Shown here piece after piece: positions 34,815 through 44,279 of a stretch of 64,000 nt of DNA. The position numbers and the translations under genes are program-made. The stretch is taken from the NCBI RefSeq assembly GCF_000384135.1, contig NZ_KB913028.1, positions 1,143,351 to 1,207,350 of the forward strand, given 5' to 3'. The notes beneath the pieces are model-generated. The model saw only the letters and a list, made by a program, of their open reading frames with translations, was not told the DNA's origin and made no database searches. This DNA comes from Succinispira mobilis DSM 6222. GTDB lineage: Bacteria > Bacillota > Negativicutes > Acidaminococcales > Succinispiraceae. Within the stretch, counting starts at the first letter, position 1; each line of letters opens with the position of its first letter.

Positions 34815-36458
34815 ATGTTGAAAATCTTAATATTATTAGGAATATTTTTTTTGCAAAATGTAAGCCTTGTTTTTGCCCAAAACATTTCTTTAGAGGCGAA
34901 ATTTCCTTATTTACTTAGTGAGAATCTAGAAGAAAGCATTGCAACTTATAGCACTAAAGCTTTATATCTAAATATTGAAAATAGAAACAACAAACAAGCA
35001 GATATAGTTGAAGTAGAAATTAATATTCCCAAAAACTTAGAAATAGCTAAAGCTGATTGGCAAGTTTTAGAGACTGAAAATAGTTATCTTTTGAAAAAAA
35101 CATTTAAAATAGAACCGGCTTATGGAAATAATTTTGAGTTATTGTATTTTAAAGCTTTGCCAAACTTACCTTTAGGAGAAAAAAAAATTTATGTAAAGCT
35201 TAAGTCGAGTACCGAAGAAATAACTAAAGATATTAGCTTCCAGCATATTCTAGGCGAACTACAAAGTAAAACTAGTGATTCAAAAAAATTAATCAAAGAA
35301 AACTGGTATATTCACAATTTTGTTTTGCCTGTAGATAGTAATGGTATTAAAGATGACCGAGTTGATGCGGGAACTATTTATATTAAAGATATTAGTTTGG
35401 AAACTTTACGTAATAAGTTTCTCGGTGAAGGTGTCGTAAATTGGAGTAAAGTATATAACCATCCAGCTACCTTTGTATCTTTAGAACTGCGTAACCCTAA
35501 TATGGATACTAGGTTAGTAAAATTCAGAGCAGAGTTATTAGATAAAAATACTGGAAAAGTATTGCCAGGTTTAACGACAGCTGGACAAGTAAATGAAAAT
35601 CAAGAAAATTACAATCAAACAGGCGATACAGCAAGTTTAGCTTTACTAGCCTTAACAGGTAAAAAAAATCAAATTTTTACTTTACCTTTATATATTGATT
35701 ATGCGCAAATTATTCCTGGGGAGTATGTTCTGAAGCTTACTTTAAGTAGCGGACAAGAAGATAAAATTAGAGAAGTTCCGATAAAAATAATTAAAAACAG
35801 GGTTTCTGGAATGTACGCCTTAGCCATATCTTGTGCTAGTTTTTTAACTTTGATCTTGCTTATGTATAAATTAAAAACAACTATAGCAAAAATTGCTGCT
35901 AAAGGTGCAATTACTATTGCTTTATTTGCGGCAATTAGTTTTGGTTGCATAACTGTGCCGACCACATTTTTAGGCGATTTATTGCAAGTTTTTTTAGGCC
36001 CTTTTTCTGGTTTAATAACAGGTTTATTAAGCGGGATTGTTTTATATAGTTTATTAGTGGCATTACTGGTTTTATATAGAGAAGCTGGCGTAGTTGCTTT
36101 ATTTTTTTTATTGAAATTATTGCTAGCGGCACTATTATTTGGTCGAATAACGCCTTTAGGCCTGCTGATGTGTGCTGTAAACATAGTTTTTATTGAAATT
36201 GCTTTGCAAATTACCAATTTTTATAAACCAGCAACAATTAGTAAGCGCCGAATAATTGCGATATCTTTAGCATTAGGAATTACAGATGCGAGTATTACTT
36301 ATGTTAACTTAGAACAGATGATGTTTTTTTATCGCCTTTATTATGCAAGTTGGTATATAGGTTTGCATATGCTATTTAATGGAATTTTATACAGTAGTAT
36401 TGGCTCCTATCTAGGTTTTAAATTAGGTGATAAACTGCAGCAGATAATGGGGGAATAG
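34815..36458 (+). CDS. Putative ECF S-component fused to a large extracytoplasmic domain
   Basis: A 547-aa protein. It has a signal peptide (ends LVFAQN), an extracytoplasmic beta-rich region of about 310 residues with no recognised family, and a linker helix at about 336-355. The C-terminus has about six membrane helices, including VPTTFLGDLLQVFLGPFSGL, which resembles membrane-embedded ECF substrate-binding subunits. The next two genes encode ECF ATPases and the T-component, and no other S-component is seen in the operon, so it is the best candidate for the substrate-binding subunit. The riboswitch suggests a corrinoid, cobalt or a B12 precursor as cargo. I know of no described S-component with such an outside domain. 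Confidence 0.65.
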   Translation: MLKILILLGIFFLQNVSLVFAQNISLEAKFPYLLSENLEESIATYSTKALYLNIENRNNKQADIVEVEINIPKNLEIAKADWQVLETENSYLLKKTFKIEPAYGNNFELLYFKALPNLPLGEKKIYVKLKSSTEEITKDISFQHILGELQSKTSDSKKLIKENWYIHNFVLPVDSNGIKDDRVDAGTIYIKDISLETLRNKFLGEGVVNWSKVYNHPATFVSLELRNPNMDTRLVKFRAELLDKNTGKVLPGLTTAGQVNENQENYNQTGDTASLALLALTGKKNQIFTLPLYIDYAQIIPGEYVLKLTLSSGQEDKIREVPIKIIKNRVSGMYALAISCASFLTLILLMYKLKTTIAKIAAKGAITIALFAAISFGCITVPTTFLGDLLQVFLGPFSGLITGLLSGIVLYSLLVALLVLYREAGVVALFFLLKLLLAALLFGRITPLGLLMCAVNIVFIEIALQITNFYKPATISKRRIIAISLALGITDASITYVNLEQMMFFYRLYYASWYIGLHMLFNGILYSSIGSYLGFKLGDKLQQIMGE

Positions 36459-36463
36459 AAATA

Positions 36464-38107
36464 ATGCTCGATTTAAGCAAAATTAGCTATAGATATAAAA
36501 ATCGCCTGAAATTTACTTTGCGGGACATTGACTTGCAAATTAATCAAGGGGAAATGCTGTTGATAGCTGGTCGTACAGGATGTGGAAAATCAACTCTCTT
36601 AAAAGTTATGAACGGCTTATTGAGCAAAGATAGTAAGGGAGAACTTAAAGGCCAGGTTAAGCTAAATTCTGAAAACTTGCACGACATGTCGATTGCTGAA
36701 ATTGGCTTAAAGATAGGTACAGTTTATCAAACACCAGACGATCAGTTGTTTGCAATGTCGGTAGCAGATGAAGTTGCTTTTATTTTAGAAAATCAAAATT
36801 TTTTGGCAGAAGATATAACCAAACAAGTTACTTGGGCTCTAAAGCAAGTAGGGCTTGCAGGTTTAGAAAAACGTAGTATTCATACATTGTCAGGTGGACA
36901 ACGCCAAAGATTAGCGTTAGCTTCTGTTATTGTTAGTAAGCCTCAAATTTTAATACTCGATGAACCAATTAGTCAAATGAACCCTGCGGGGGTATTAGCG
37001 TTTTTAGAGTTATTAAGTGCTTTAAATAAAAAATTAAATATGACGATTATCATTGTTGAGCATCGTGTTCATGAATTAATTAATTATTTTGAACGGATAG
37101 TATTTTTAGAAGCAGGCAAAGTTGTATATGATGGAAAATTAAAAACACTGTGGAGTGAAGTAAGCCAGAAAATTTTTTTTGGCTTGCGTGAGCCAGAGTT
37201 AATTAGACTGGCAAAAACTTTAAAGTTAGGACGATATTATTTGGATTTAGAAGAGTTAGCAACTGAAATTACCAATAAGTACCAGTTTACTCAAAGCGCC
37301 TATGCTCAACAGATAATTTCAACACCCATACCGCCTAGGAATGAAGAACTATTAATGAAAATTAATAATTTACATTACACTTACCCCAACTCTCAAAAAG
37401 AAACTTTGCAGGGTGTGAATTTTTATTTAAAACAAGGGGAAGTTGTGGCCTTAATGGGTAGCAATGGTGCTGGGAAAAGTACTATTTTAAATTTAATTGC
37501 CGGATTAATTAAAAACTATCAAGGTGAAATTGATATTTTAGGTGGTAGTATCGAAGTCAATAGTTATAAACTAGGTTTTTTAAGACAAGAGCCAGATTTA
37601 ATGCTGTTAGCTGACACAGTGCGCGAAGAAATTTATTGGAAAAACAAAAAATTGGACAATACTAAATACCTGATGCTTATAAAACAATTAGGGTTAGAAG
37701 ACTTGACAGATGATTTTCCCCTGGCCTTAAGCAAAGGGCAACGCCTACGGGTAGTGTTGGCTAGTATTTTAGCTCGGGAACCCAAAATTCTTTTACTTGA
37801 TGAGCCTACTACTGGGCAAGACCAAGAGAGTCTTAATGACATAAAAAAGGTCATTAAACTGTTTAAAGAAATAGGAGGTGTGCTTTTTTGTACTCATGAT
37901 GTAGAATTGGCTGCGCAAATAGCGGATCGGGTTATTTTATTAAATCAAGGTTGTATTATAAGTCAAGGAGCTAGTAAACAGGTTCTAGTTATGAAAGAAA
38001 ACTTAAATCAGTGTGGAGTTAGTCAACCACCAATGTTGGAAGTATCTGAAAAATTACAAATACCTCCCTGTATAACTGTCGAGGAGGTCTTTGAATATGT
38101 CCGTTAG
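36464..38107 (+). CDS. ECF transporter ATPase, two fused ABC domains (EcfA-EcfA')
   Basis: A 547-aa tandem ATPase. Domain 1 (about 1-235) has GRTGCGKST, LSGGQRQRLALAS and ILILDEPISQ; domain 2 (about 300-545) has GSNGAGKST, LSKGQRLRVVLAS and ILLLDEPTTG. Fused pairs of this kind energise ECF importers. It starts six bases after the S-component-like gene and overlaps the EcfT gene by 17 bases. Confidence 0.92.
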   Translation: MLDLSKISYRYKNRLKFTLRDIDLQINQGEMLLIAGRTGCGKSTLLKVMNGLLSKDSKGELKGQVKLNSENLHDMSIAEIGLKIGTVYQTPDDQLFAMSVADEVAFILENQNFLAEDITKQVTWALKQVGLAGLEKRSIHTLSGGQRQRLALASVIVSKPQILILDEPISQMNPAGVLAFLELLSALNKKLNMTIIIVEHRVHELINYFERIVFLEAGKVVYDGKLKTLWSEVSQKIFFGLREPELIRLAKTLKLGRYYLDLEELATEITNKYQFTQSAYAQQIISTPIPPRNEELLMKINNLHYTYPNSQKETLQGVNFYLKQGEVVALMGSNGAGKSTILNLIAGLIKNYQGEIDILGGSIEVNSYKLGFLRQEPDLMLLADTVREEIYWKNKKLDNTKYLMLIKQLGLEDLTDDFPLALSKGQRLRVVLASILAREPKILLLDEPTTGQDQESLNDIKKVIKLFKEIGGVLFCTHDVELAAQIADRVILLNQGCIISQGASKQVLVMKENLNQCGVSQPPMLEVSEKLQIPPCITVEEVFEYVR

Positions 38108-38972
38108 GCAAATTTGGGAAGGTTGTGATAAGCAAGACAATTATATTGCAAAGCTTTCGGGAGAAACGAAATTATGTGTTCTATTTTTCTTTTCTTTTAT
38201 GGCAATAATTGTGGATAATCCCCGCAGTTTATTTCTTCTTTTTACTTTCGCACTTAGTTTACATTTTTTTAGTCATTTATCGTTTGTGAAATGGCGACTT
38301 TTGGCAATTCTGATTTTATTAGGACTTTGGGGTTCGATGCTAAGTCAAGCATTGTTTTTTGCACAAACACCGCGCACAATTTTAATAACTTTAATTCAAC
38401 CACAGACACCTTTAATTGGTTCGCTAACTGGTGGAATAAATATCTACCAAGAAGGAATTATTTACGGAGCAGTACAAGGCTTACGGTCCGCTTTAATGTT
38501 GACGATGGGTTTACTAGTTTGCTGGAATTCTGACCCGCGTCAATTACTACAAGCCCTGGTTAATTGGGGTTTATCTAGCCAATTAGCTTTTATGCTAGTT
38601 ACGGCAATAAGATTTTTGCCGGTATTAGCAGCTGAGGCAAATGAAGTACTGACGGCCTTAAAACTAAGAGCTAATTGCAAAAAGAATAGAAACAGTATTT
38701 TGTTGCATCTTCCATATATTTTCAAACCCTTAATGGCTAGAACCTTGCGGCGAGCTCAAACTTTGGCGTTATCTGTAACAAGTCGGGGTATTTTTTCTAG
38801 GACAGCTCTAGCAAGAGAGATTTGGCCTAAAAGCGAACAAATTCTGTGTTCTCTGTTAGGTTTAATATTAATTTTCTTCTTGTTTGCCAAAGGCGTTTAC
38901 TATATGAGCGAGCAAGGTATTTATTTTGGAAGTTTAAGAAATATTTATGATTGGACAAAGAATTATTTATGA
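38091..38972 (+). CDS. ecfT: ECF transporter T-component (CbiQ/EcfT family)
   Basis: A 293-aa membrane protein with the family coupling-helix motifs rich in Arg (MARTLRRAQTLALSVTSRGI), several helices, and the usual N-terminal LSGETKLCVLFFFSF. It couples the ATPases to the S-component. GAGGAGG precedes its start inside the ATPase gene. Confidence 0.9.
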   Translation: MNMSVRQIWEGCDKQDNYIAKLSGETKLCVLFFFSFMAIIVDNPRSLFLLFTFALSLHFFSHLSFVKWRLLAILILLGLWGSMLSQALFFAQTPRTILITLIQPQTPLIGSLTGGINIYQEGIIYGAVQGLRSALMLTMGLLVCWNSDPRQLLQALVNWGLSSQLAFMLVTAIRFLPVLAAEANEVLTALKLRANCKKNRNSILLHLPYIFKPLMARTLRRAQTLALSVTSRGIFSRTALAREIWPKSEQILCSLLGLILIFFLFAKGVYYMSEQGIYFGSLRNIYDWTKNYL

Positions 38973-40372
38973 GGATAATTAAACAAATAAAAAAAATAAT
39001 GCCTGTTTTATTTTTAGCATTATCGTGGTTAATTCTATTAAATCTAACAAGTGAAAATAAACCTTGGTATATTTTTAGCACCAAAGAAAATAGTGCAATT
39101 GCCAGCGTTTCCTTGGGAGATATCGCAGTAGAAAATTATGATCGCATGGGCTTTACCAAAGGCTTGGTAGAATATGTTAAAAGCAATAATACTTGGTTGG
39201 TGGGTACGGATAAAGGAGAAATTTTATCGATTAATCAGTCTGGAGAAATTCTATGGAAAAGAGCCTTAGGCACAGCAAAACTAACTTCTCTAGCCGTAAA
39301 TAATGAGGGTACAATCGCATTTATTGGCGAACAAAGCTCAATGGGCTATATATATGCTGTTGATATTATTTCCGGAGAAATTGTTTGGAAATATGCAAGT
39401 TCTGAAGTTATTGGTTCAAAATCTGAACAGCGTTCTTTACCAGGAATTATGCATATTAATGTAGATGAAGAAAAAAATGTATACTTGATTGCGTATCGTT
39501 TTTTAATGAATGCAGATAGCAGTCGCGAGTATTTTGCCAGAATAGTTGCTCTAAATCAGCAAGGTCAGGTAAAGTGGAAATATCCAGCTCAAGAAGTTAT
39601 GGATAGCTGGGCTAACTGGTCTGCTTTAGGCGGTAAAGAGCAAATTGTAGTTTCTACCTCGGCTTATGAACTACGCGACGAGATGAAATATCAAGATAGC
39701 CTGTATTTTTTGAGTCAAAATACAGGCGAGTTGTTAGTTAGCCAAAAAATTAAACCTATCGAACCTTTTAGTAATACTGTAATGCGTAGTAGTCCTAATT
39801 TTAATGCCAATGGCACTTTGTTAGCAGCAAGTACTAGTGATGGTCGAGGACTACTGTTAAATGATCGGGGTGAAATTTTATGGGAAAGAAATTTATCCAA
39901 ACCACAATTAATAGATGGTGCTTGGATAAATGCTAGTGCAAGAGATGCTTATATAACAGATACCGGGATAATTTTTACAACTATTAATACGTTTAATCGG
40001 GCTAACTGGCAGTTACCAACGCCTGTTGAACATCCTGGCGACAATAGTATTTTTTGCTTTGATGTTAAAGGAGAGTTAAAATATAAGGTGCGATTTTCGG
40101 GTATGGTAGAGCAATTAGCCATAAATAAGATGGTCATAGCTTGCGCTATTGGACGAAATGTGCGGACGCATAACTACGGGGTACATGGAGTTGCGGTATT
40201 AGATCCTAAAACTGGAGAAAAAACCCATTTTTTTAAAAGTGCCGGCCCGACTCAAGCCGTAGCAATTTCGCAGGATGGAAAAACAATAGCTGCTATTGAA
40301 GCTGGGGCCTTGACTCCTGATGGAAAAACAATTGGGGCCTATCGTTTGAATATTTATACTGTAAGTAAATAA
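38969..40372 (+). CDS. Membrane-anchored PQQ/WD40-like beta-propeller protein
   Basis: About 467 aa, with its ATG overlapping the EcfT stop (ATGA). A single N-terminal membrane helix (about 10-27) is followed by repeated blades of the PQQ-like type: SGEILWKRALGTAKLTSLAV, SGEIVWKYAS, QGQVKWKYP and RGEILWERNL. It is likely periplasmic and tethered to the inner membrane. It is last in the riboswitch operon; a docking or chaperone role for the ECF system or its cargo is conceivable, but no function is known. Confidence 0.82.
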   Translation: MRIIKQIKKIMPVLFLALSWLILLNLTSENKPWYIFSTKENSAIASVSLGDIAVENYDRMGFTKGLVEYVKSNNTWLVGTDKGEILSINQSGEILWKRALGTAKLTSLAVNNEGTIAFIGEQSSMGYIYAVDIISGEIVWKYASSEVIGSKSEQRSLPGIMHINVDEEKNVYLIAYRFLMNADSSREYFARIVALNQQGQVKWKYPAQEVMDSWANWSALGGKEQIVVSTSAYELRDEMKYQDSLYFLSQNTGELLVSQKIKPIEPFSNTVMRSSPNFNANGTLLAASTSDGRGLLLNDRGEILWERNLSKPQLIDGAWINASARDAYITDTGIIFTTINTFNRANWQLPTPVEHPGDNSIFCFDVKGELKYKVRFSGMVEQLAINKMVIACAIGRNVRTHNYGVHGVAVLDPKTGEKTHFFKSAGPTQAVAISQDGKTIAAIEAGALTPDGKTIGAYRLNIYTVSK

Positions 40373-40374
40373 TA

Positions 40375-40416
40375 AACAACAAAAAGCTCTTTCTTTATAA
40401 TGAGCTTTTTGTTGTT
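40375..40416. terminator. Bidirectional terminator
   Basis: AACAACAAAAAGCTC pairs with GAGCTTTTTGTTGTT between the convergent riboswitch operon and the minus-strand amidohydrolase gene. Confidence 0.82.
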
Positions 40417-40433
40417 TAAAATATCTGTTAAGG

Positions 40434-41813
40434 CTATTCTATGTTTATCAAGGTTGTCTTAACATTATATTGTTGCAAGTGTTTAAGACCATAAGCTGAA
40501 GTAACAATTGTTGAAGATTTTTTCAAGATATAACCACGATACATATTTAAACAGCCATTAACGATAGTTAGATAAGCCGCTTTTTCCTGCGGATCAACGA
40601 CCGTAATATCAGCATCATAACCTTCTTGGATGCTGCCTTTGTTTTTTAAATACAGCATTTTAGCGGGATTATAGCTTGTTTTTTTATTGAATTCTTTTAG
40701 AGTGAAAGCTCCAAGTTCTACTAGGCGTAAACCAGTACTTAAAATTTCATTGCGGGGAATTCCGCCGCCATCAGTGCTAATGCAATCAACGACAAACTCA
40801 TTATTATCTTTTTTTGCCGTAGCCATCGCTAAGCGAGAAGTTAAAGGATTAACCGGAAAACTAACTGTTGCGTGAGGATTATTTTGCCAGTATTCTATAG
40901 CTTTAGTACCACTAGCTAGAATAACGGCATCTGCTGTTAACATATTTATGTTGGCCCAGCCATCAAAGATAGCTTGTTGCATGCCGGTTCTAGATAAAGG
41001 ATATCCTCCTGCTTTGAGACAATTTTTTGTGACTTCACTAGCGATTTCGTCATTTTCGATAAAAGCAGAAGTACCGTTCATCGCTGAAAGATATGATTCG
41101 CTTTTTATGTTAGGGTTAGCCTTCAAGGCTTGGATAAGTAAGTTACTTTCCTCAAGACAATCGTAAATTGCCCCGCGACAATAGCTATTAGCATGTGCAA
41201 GATGTAGTCTGTTGTTTGCAGCTAGGCTAATTGCTTCTAAAGCGCCTTTGATGTTAGAGCCAGAATTAGTACTACCCGCATGAAAAGCGATATAGGCATG
41301 TTCTTGTTCGCAAATATCGATTGCATCACTAATACTTTGAGGTGTTAAAGGATAGTGCCCACCTAAGATTTTCAAGCCAATACCGCCGCTTTCTCGGGTT
41401 TTACGTAACAGCAACTGTAACTCTGCGGCTGAAGGGTTAGAGTTGTTAACCGTTAAATTAGGTTTTATTTGATTTAGACAGGCAATATTTAAGCCTGCAC
41501 CATTTTGGCTGGCAATTTTAAAAACATCCTCAACTAACCCAGCCATATCCAAGGCTGTAGTTACCCCAGCACGTGCTAACATTGTATGTCCTCTTGCTCC
41601 ACCATACTCAGAAGCTAAATGTACGTGAGGATCAATAATGCCTGCAAAAACAATTTTCCCAGTTAAATCAAATACCTCAGCTGCTTTACTTGGAGAAATT
41701 TCTGGAGCGACAAGTTGGATGAGCCCATCTTTAATGGCAATATCGCAGTAAGACTCAGTATTGGTAGCATAATCTACGAGTTTCCCAGCTTTTAATAAAA
41801 GATCATATAGCAT
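40434..41813 (-). CDS. Amidohydrolase (dihydroorotase/hydantoinase-like)
   Basis: A 459-aa metal-dependent amidohydrolase with an HxH motif (His63, His65 in DPHVHLASE), a candidate carboxylated lysine in GLKILGGHYP, further metal ligands in AFHAGS and HLAHANSYCRG, and a late Asp in STDGGGIPRNE. The last 70 residues form the typical composite beta domain (GYDADITVVDP). The start at 41813 has AAGAAGGTG upstream. The substrate is not evident. It lies 75 bases downstream of the NamZ-like gene and may be co-transcribed. Confidence 0.8.
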   Translation of the reverse strand: MLYDLLLKAGKLVDYATNTESYCDIAIKDGLIQLVAPEISPSKAAEVFDLTGKIVFAGIIDPHVHLASEYGGARGHTMLARAGVTTALDMAGLVEDVFKIASQNGAGLNIACLNQIKPNLTVNNSNPSAAELQLLLRKTRESGGIGLKILGGHYPLTPQSISDAIDICEQEHAYIAFHAGSTNSGSNIKGALEAISLAANNRLHLAHANSYCRGAIYDCLEESNLLIQALKANPNIKSESYLSAMNGTSAFIENDEIASEVTKNCLKAGGYPLSRTGMQQAIFDGWANINMLTADAVILASGTKAIEYWQNNPHATVSFPVNPLTSRLAMATAKKDNNEFVVDCISTDGGGIPRNEILSTGLRLVELGAFTLKEFNKKTSYNPAKMLYLKNKGSIQEGYDADITVVDPQEKAAYLTIVNGCLNMYRGYILKKSSTIVTSAYGLKHLQQYNVKTTLINIE

Positions 41814-41887
41814 TTTTTCACCTTCTTCTTTGTAAATATTAGCAAAAATAAACAAGGTATGCAAATTACTATTGGATAAAATTATGA

Positions 41888-43096
41888 CTATTGGTATAAA
41901 AAATACTTGCTGGCAATTTTCCTAAATGTCACTAGCTCCTTATCCCAACGTGCAAAAACTTCTGAATTTGTTTCAGTGTTACTATAAATACTGTTTTCTC
42001 CAAGTAAAATATCTATTTTACGGGAAGTTGTATTACGGTTTAGCCAAAATTCATTTGCAGATGATAGTTTTTCTAAAACTTTAATTATTTGAAAACCGGT
42101 TTGCGCAGCATTAAAGGTTTGACGATTGGTAATATGGATTTGTGCTCCAGCACAAGTTTGTCCTGAGAATTTGCCAAATTTAGGCATAAAGCTAATCGGA
42201 CGAAAAAACACCCCTGGTAAAGACAAGGAATTCATTTCTCGTGCAAATTTATAAGGATCAATATTAGGCAAGCCCACGAGCTCAAATGGTAGCGTTGTGC
42301 CAATGCCTTCCGAAGCATTAATGCCGCCAAATAAACCTGTGCAAGAATACAATAAAGCAGCATTAAGTGTTGGGATATTTGGTGAAGTCATAACCCAAGG
42401 TAAATTAGTTTCATCAAAATATAGTTGACGTTGCCAACCGAGCATAGGAATTACGGTTAAGTCAGCATTAATACCATATTCTTTGTTGAAAAGCAGTGCT
42501 AACTCGCCTACGGTCATTCCATGTCTAAGTGGTAAGGGATACAAACCGATAAAAGACTCATTGCCAGACTTTAATATCGGACCTTGCATTATACCGCTAA
42601 GTGGGTTAGGTCGATCTAAAACTACGAATTTTTTCTTGTTTTCCTGGGCCGCTTGCATAGCATAAGCCATTGTGGAAACATAAGTATAATGTCTTGTGCC
42701 TATGTCTTGAATATCGAAAACTAAAACATCAATGTTTTTTAGCATATCTGGGGTAGGTTTTTTAGTATTGCCATATAAAGTATATATGGGTAAGTTATAT
42801 TCAAGACTATAACCATTATTTATATTATCACCTGCGGAAATTTGTCCTAAAAAACCATGTTCTGGTGAAAAAATTGCAGTTATATTTGTACATTCCGAAA
42901 AGATTTCTACGGATGACTTAAGATTTTTATCAATTCCAGTAGGATTGGTGATTAAACCTATCCTTTGGCCTTGAAAAAGCTCTTTATACTCGCTAATTCG
43001 TTCAATACCAAGAATAATATTTGTTTTTTGTGCATTTGCAATATTGATAGAAAAACTTAGAAATAGTATGATAATAGTAGAAATAATTTTCCTCAT
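41888..43096 (-). CDS. namZ: Exo-beta-N-acetylmuramidase NamZ family (DUF1343)
   Basis: About 402 aa with a signal peptide (ends NIANAQ). Family motifs: LITNPTGIDKNL, FSPEHGFLG, LVFDIQDIGTRHYTYVSTM, VLDRPNPLSG, RHGMTVGELA, SPNIPTL and LFGGINASEGIGTT. NamZ trims N-acetylmuramic acid from peptidoglycan fragments, so a periplasmic recycling role is likely. The start at 43096 has AAGGAGA eight bases upstream; earlier in-frame ATGs lack one. Confidence 0.88.
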   Translation of the reverse strand: MRKIISTIIILFLSFSINIANAQKTNIILGIERISEYKELFQGQRIGLITNPTGIDKNLKSSVEIFSECTNITAIFSPEHGFLGQISAGDNINNGYSLEYNLPIYTLYGNTKKPTPDMLKNIDVLVFDIQDIGTRHYTYVSTMAYAMQAAQENKKKFVVLDRPNPLSGIMQGPILKSGNESFIGLYPLPLRHGMTVGELALLFNKEYGINADLTVIPMLGWQRQLYFDETNLPWVMTSPNIPTLNAALLYSCTGLFGGINASEGIGTTLPFELVGLPNIDPYKFAREMNSLSLPGVFFRPISFMPKFGKFSGQTCAGAQIHITNRQTFNAAQTGFQIIKVLEKLSSANEFWLNRNTTSRKIDILLGENSIYSNTETNSEVFARWDKELVTFRKIASKYFLYQ

Positions 43097-43152
43097 GCAG
43101 TTAATCTCCTTAGATTTCAATTTTATTCTAGCTTTTAAGATTTTTTTTCGAA

Positions 43153-43185
43153 ATAACATCTTTATTTTTTTTGAAAAGATGTTAT
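43153..43185 (+). promoter_or_regulatory. Inverted repeat over the likely pot promoter
   Basis: ATAACATCTT (43153-43162) and AAGATGTTAT (43176-43185) are exact complements 13 bases apart. The right arm overlaps TATAAT (43183-43188), a plausible -10 for potABCD. It could be an operator. The minus-strand NamZ gene begins close by. Confidence 0.45.
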
Positions 43186-43262
43186 AATTAATCGATATTA
43201 TTCCATATTTAGTATAGGGGTAATTTTACTGATAATCAAGGAAAGAGAGTTGTTGGTAAAAT

Positions 43263-44279
43263 ATGAAAGAAATGGTTTGTGTTAAAGAAATTTTTAAACA
43301 ATTTGATTCGAGTGTGATTATCCCTGGCTTGAACTTAACAATCAATGATGGCGAGTTTATTACTTTTTTAGGACCATCTGGTTGTGGAAAAACAACATTA
43401 TTAAGAATGATTGCAGGGTTAGAACAGCCTACAAGTGGCAGCATATTTCTAGATGGTAAGGATGTTACTAATTTACCACCATATAAAAGAGATGTAAATA
43501 TGGTTTTTCAACAATATGCTTTGTTTCCACATATGACGGTGGAAGATAATATTAAATTTGGTTTAAAAATGAAAAATGTTGCTAGTGATGAGCAACAAAA
43601 AAGAGTTGATCAAGTTATTGCTTTAACCCAACTTGAAGAGTTACGTTATCGCAGACCCAAACAGTTGAGTGGGGGACAACAACAGAGAGTAGCAATAGCT
43701 AGAGCAGTTGTAAATAACCCCAAAGTTTTACTGTTAGATGAACCACTTGGAGCTTTAGATTATCAATTGCGCAAAAGTTTGCAACTAGAGTTGAAAAAGT
43801 TGCAGAAACGCTTAGGTCTAACATTTATTTATGTAACTCATGATCAAGAAGAAGCTTTAACTATGTCTGACCGAATAGTTGTAATGAACAAAGGGGTTAT
43901 TGAACAAGACGCAGACCCTAACACGATTTATCATTATCCAGCAACTAAGTTTGTTGCTGAGTTTATTGGTGAAAGCAATTTTCTAACAAGTGCTGAAGGC
44001 ATAATTGCATTAAGACCAGAAAAAATCTATCTTTCAGATGAAAACGAAGATTTAGAAAGCAACTTACCAAACTATGTCCCACACCCTAAGTCGAAATACT
44101 TTGGCAAAATTACTGATATTGTTTTTTATGGAACATTAGATAAAGTTTTCATTCAACTAGATGATAGTAAGGAAGTTGTGGTAGCATATCAATATTTTGA
44201 TGATGTACGCCGTTGGCAAATCAACGAACGCGTTGGTTTGTGGTGGTATCCGCAAGACGAGGTGAAGCTAACACGATGA
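43263..44279 (+). CDS. potA: Spermidine/putrescine ABC transporter ATPase PotA
   Basis: A 338-aa ATPase with Walker [10 protein letters not shown], signature LSGGQQQRV, Walker [12 protein letters not shown] and the long C-terminal TOBE domain of PotA/PotG-type importers. It is first in a potABCD operon with overlapping genes. Confidence 0.93.
   Translation: MKEMVCVKEIFKQFDSSVIIPGLNLTINDGEFITFLGPSGCGKTTLLRMIAGLEQPTSGSIFLDGKDVTNLPPYKRDVNMVFQQYALFPHMTVEDNIKFGLKMKNVASDEQQKRVDQVIALTQLEELRYRRPKQLSGGQQQRVAIARAVVNNPKVLLLDEPLGALDYQLRKSLQLELKKLQKRLGLTFIYVTHDQEEALTMSDRIVVMNKGVIEQDADPNTIYHYPATKFVAEFIGESNFLTSAEGIIALRPEKIYLSDENEDLESNLPNYVPHPKSKYFGKITDIVFYGTLDKVFIQLDDSKEVVVAYQYFDDVRRWQINERVGLWWYPQDEVKLTR

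Noticed and set aside
34301-36217. Antisense open frames over the ABC-2 permease and the S-component-like gene
   Set aside because: Both sense genes have clear family features and coupled starts. The antisense frames lack ribosome sites and recognisable domains.
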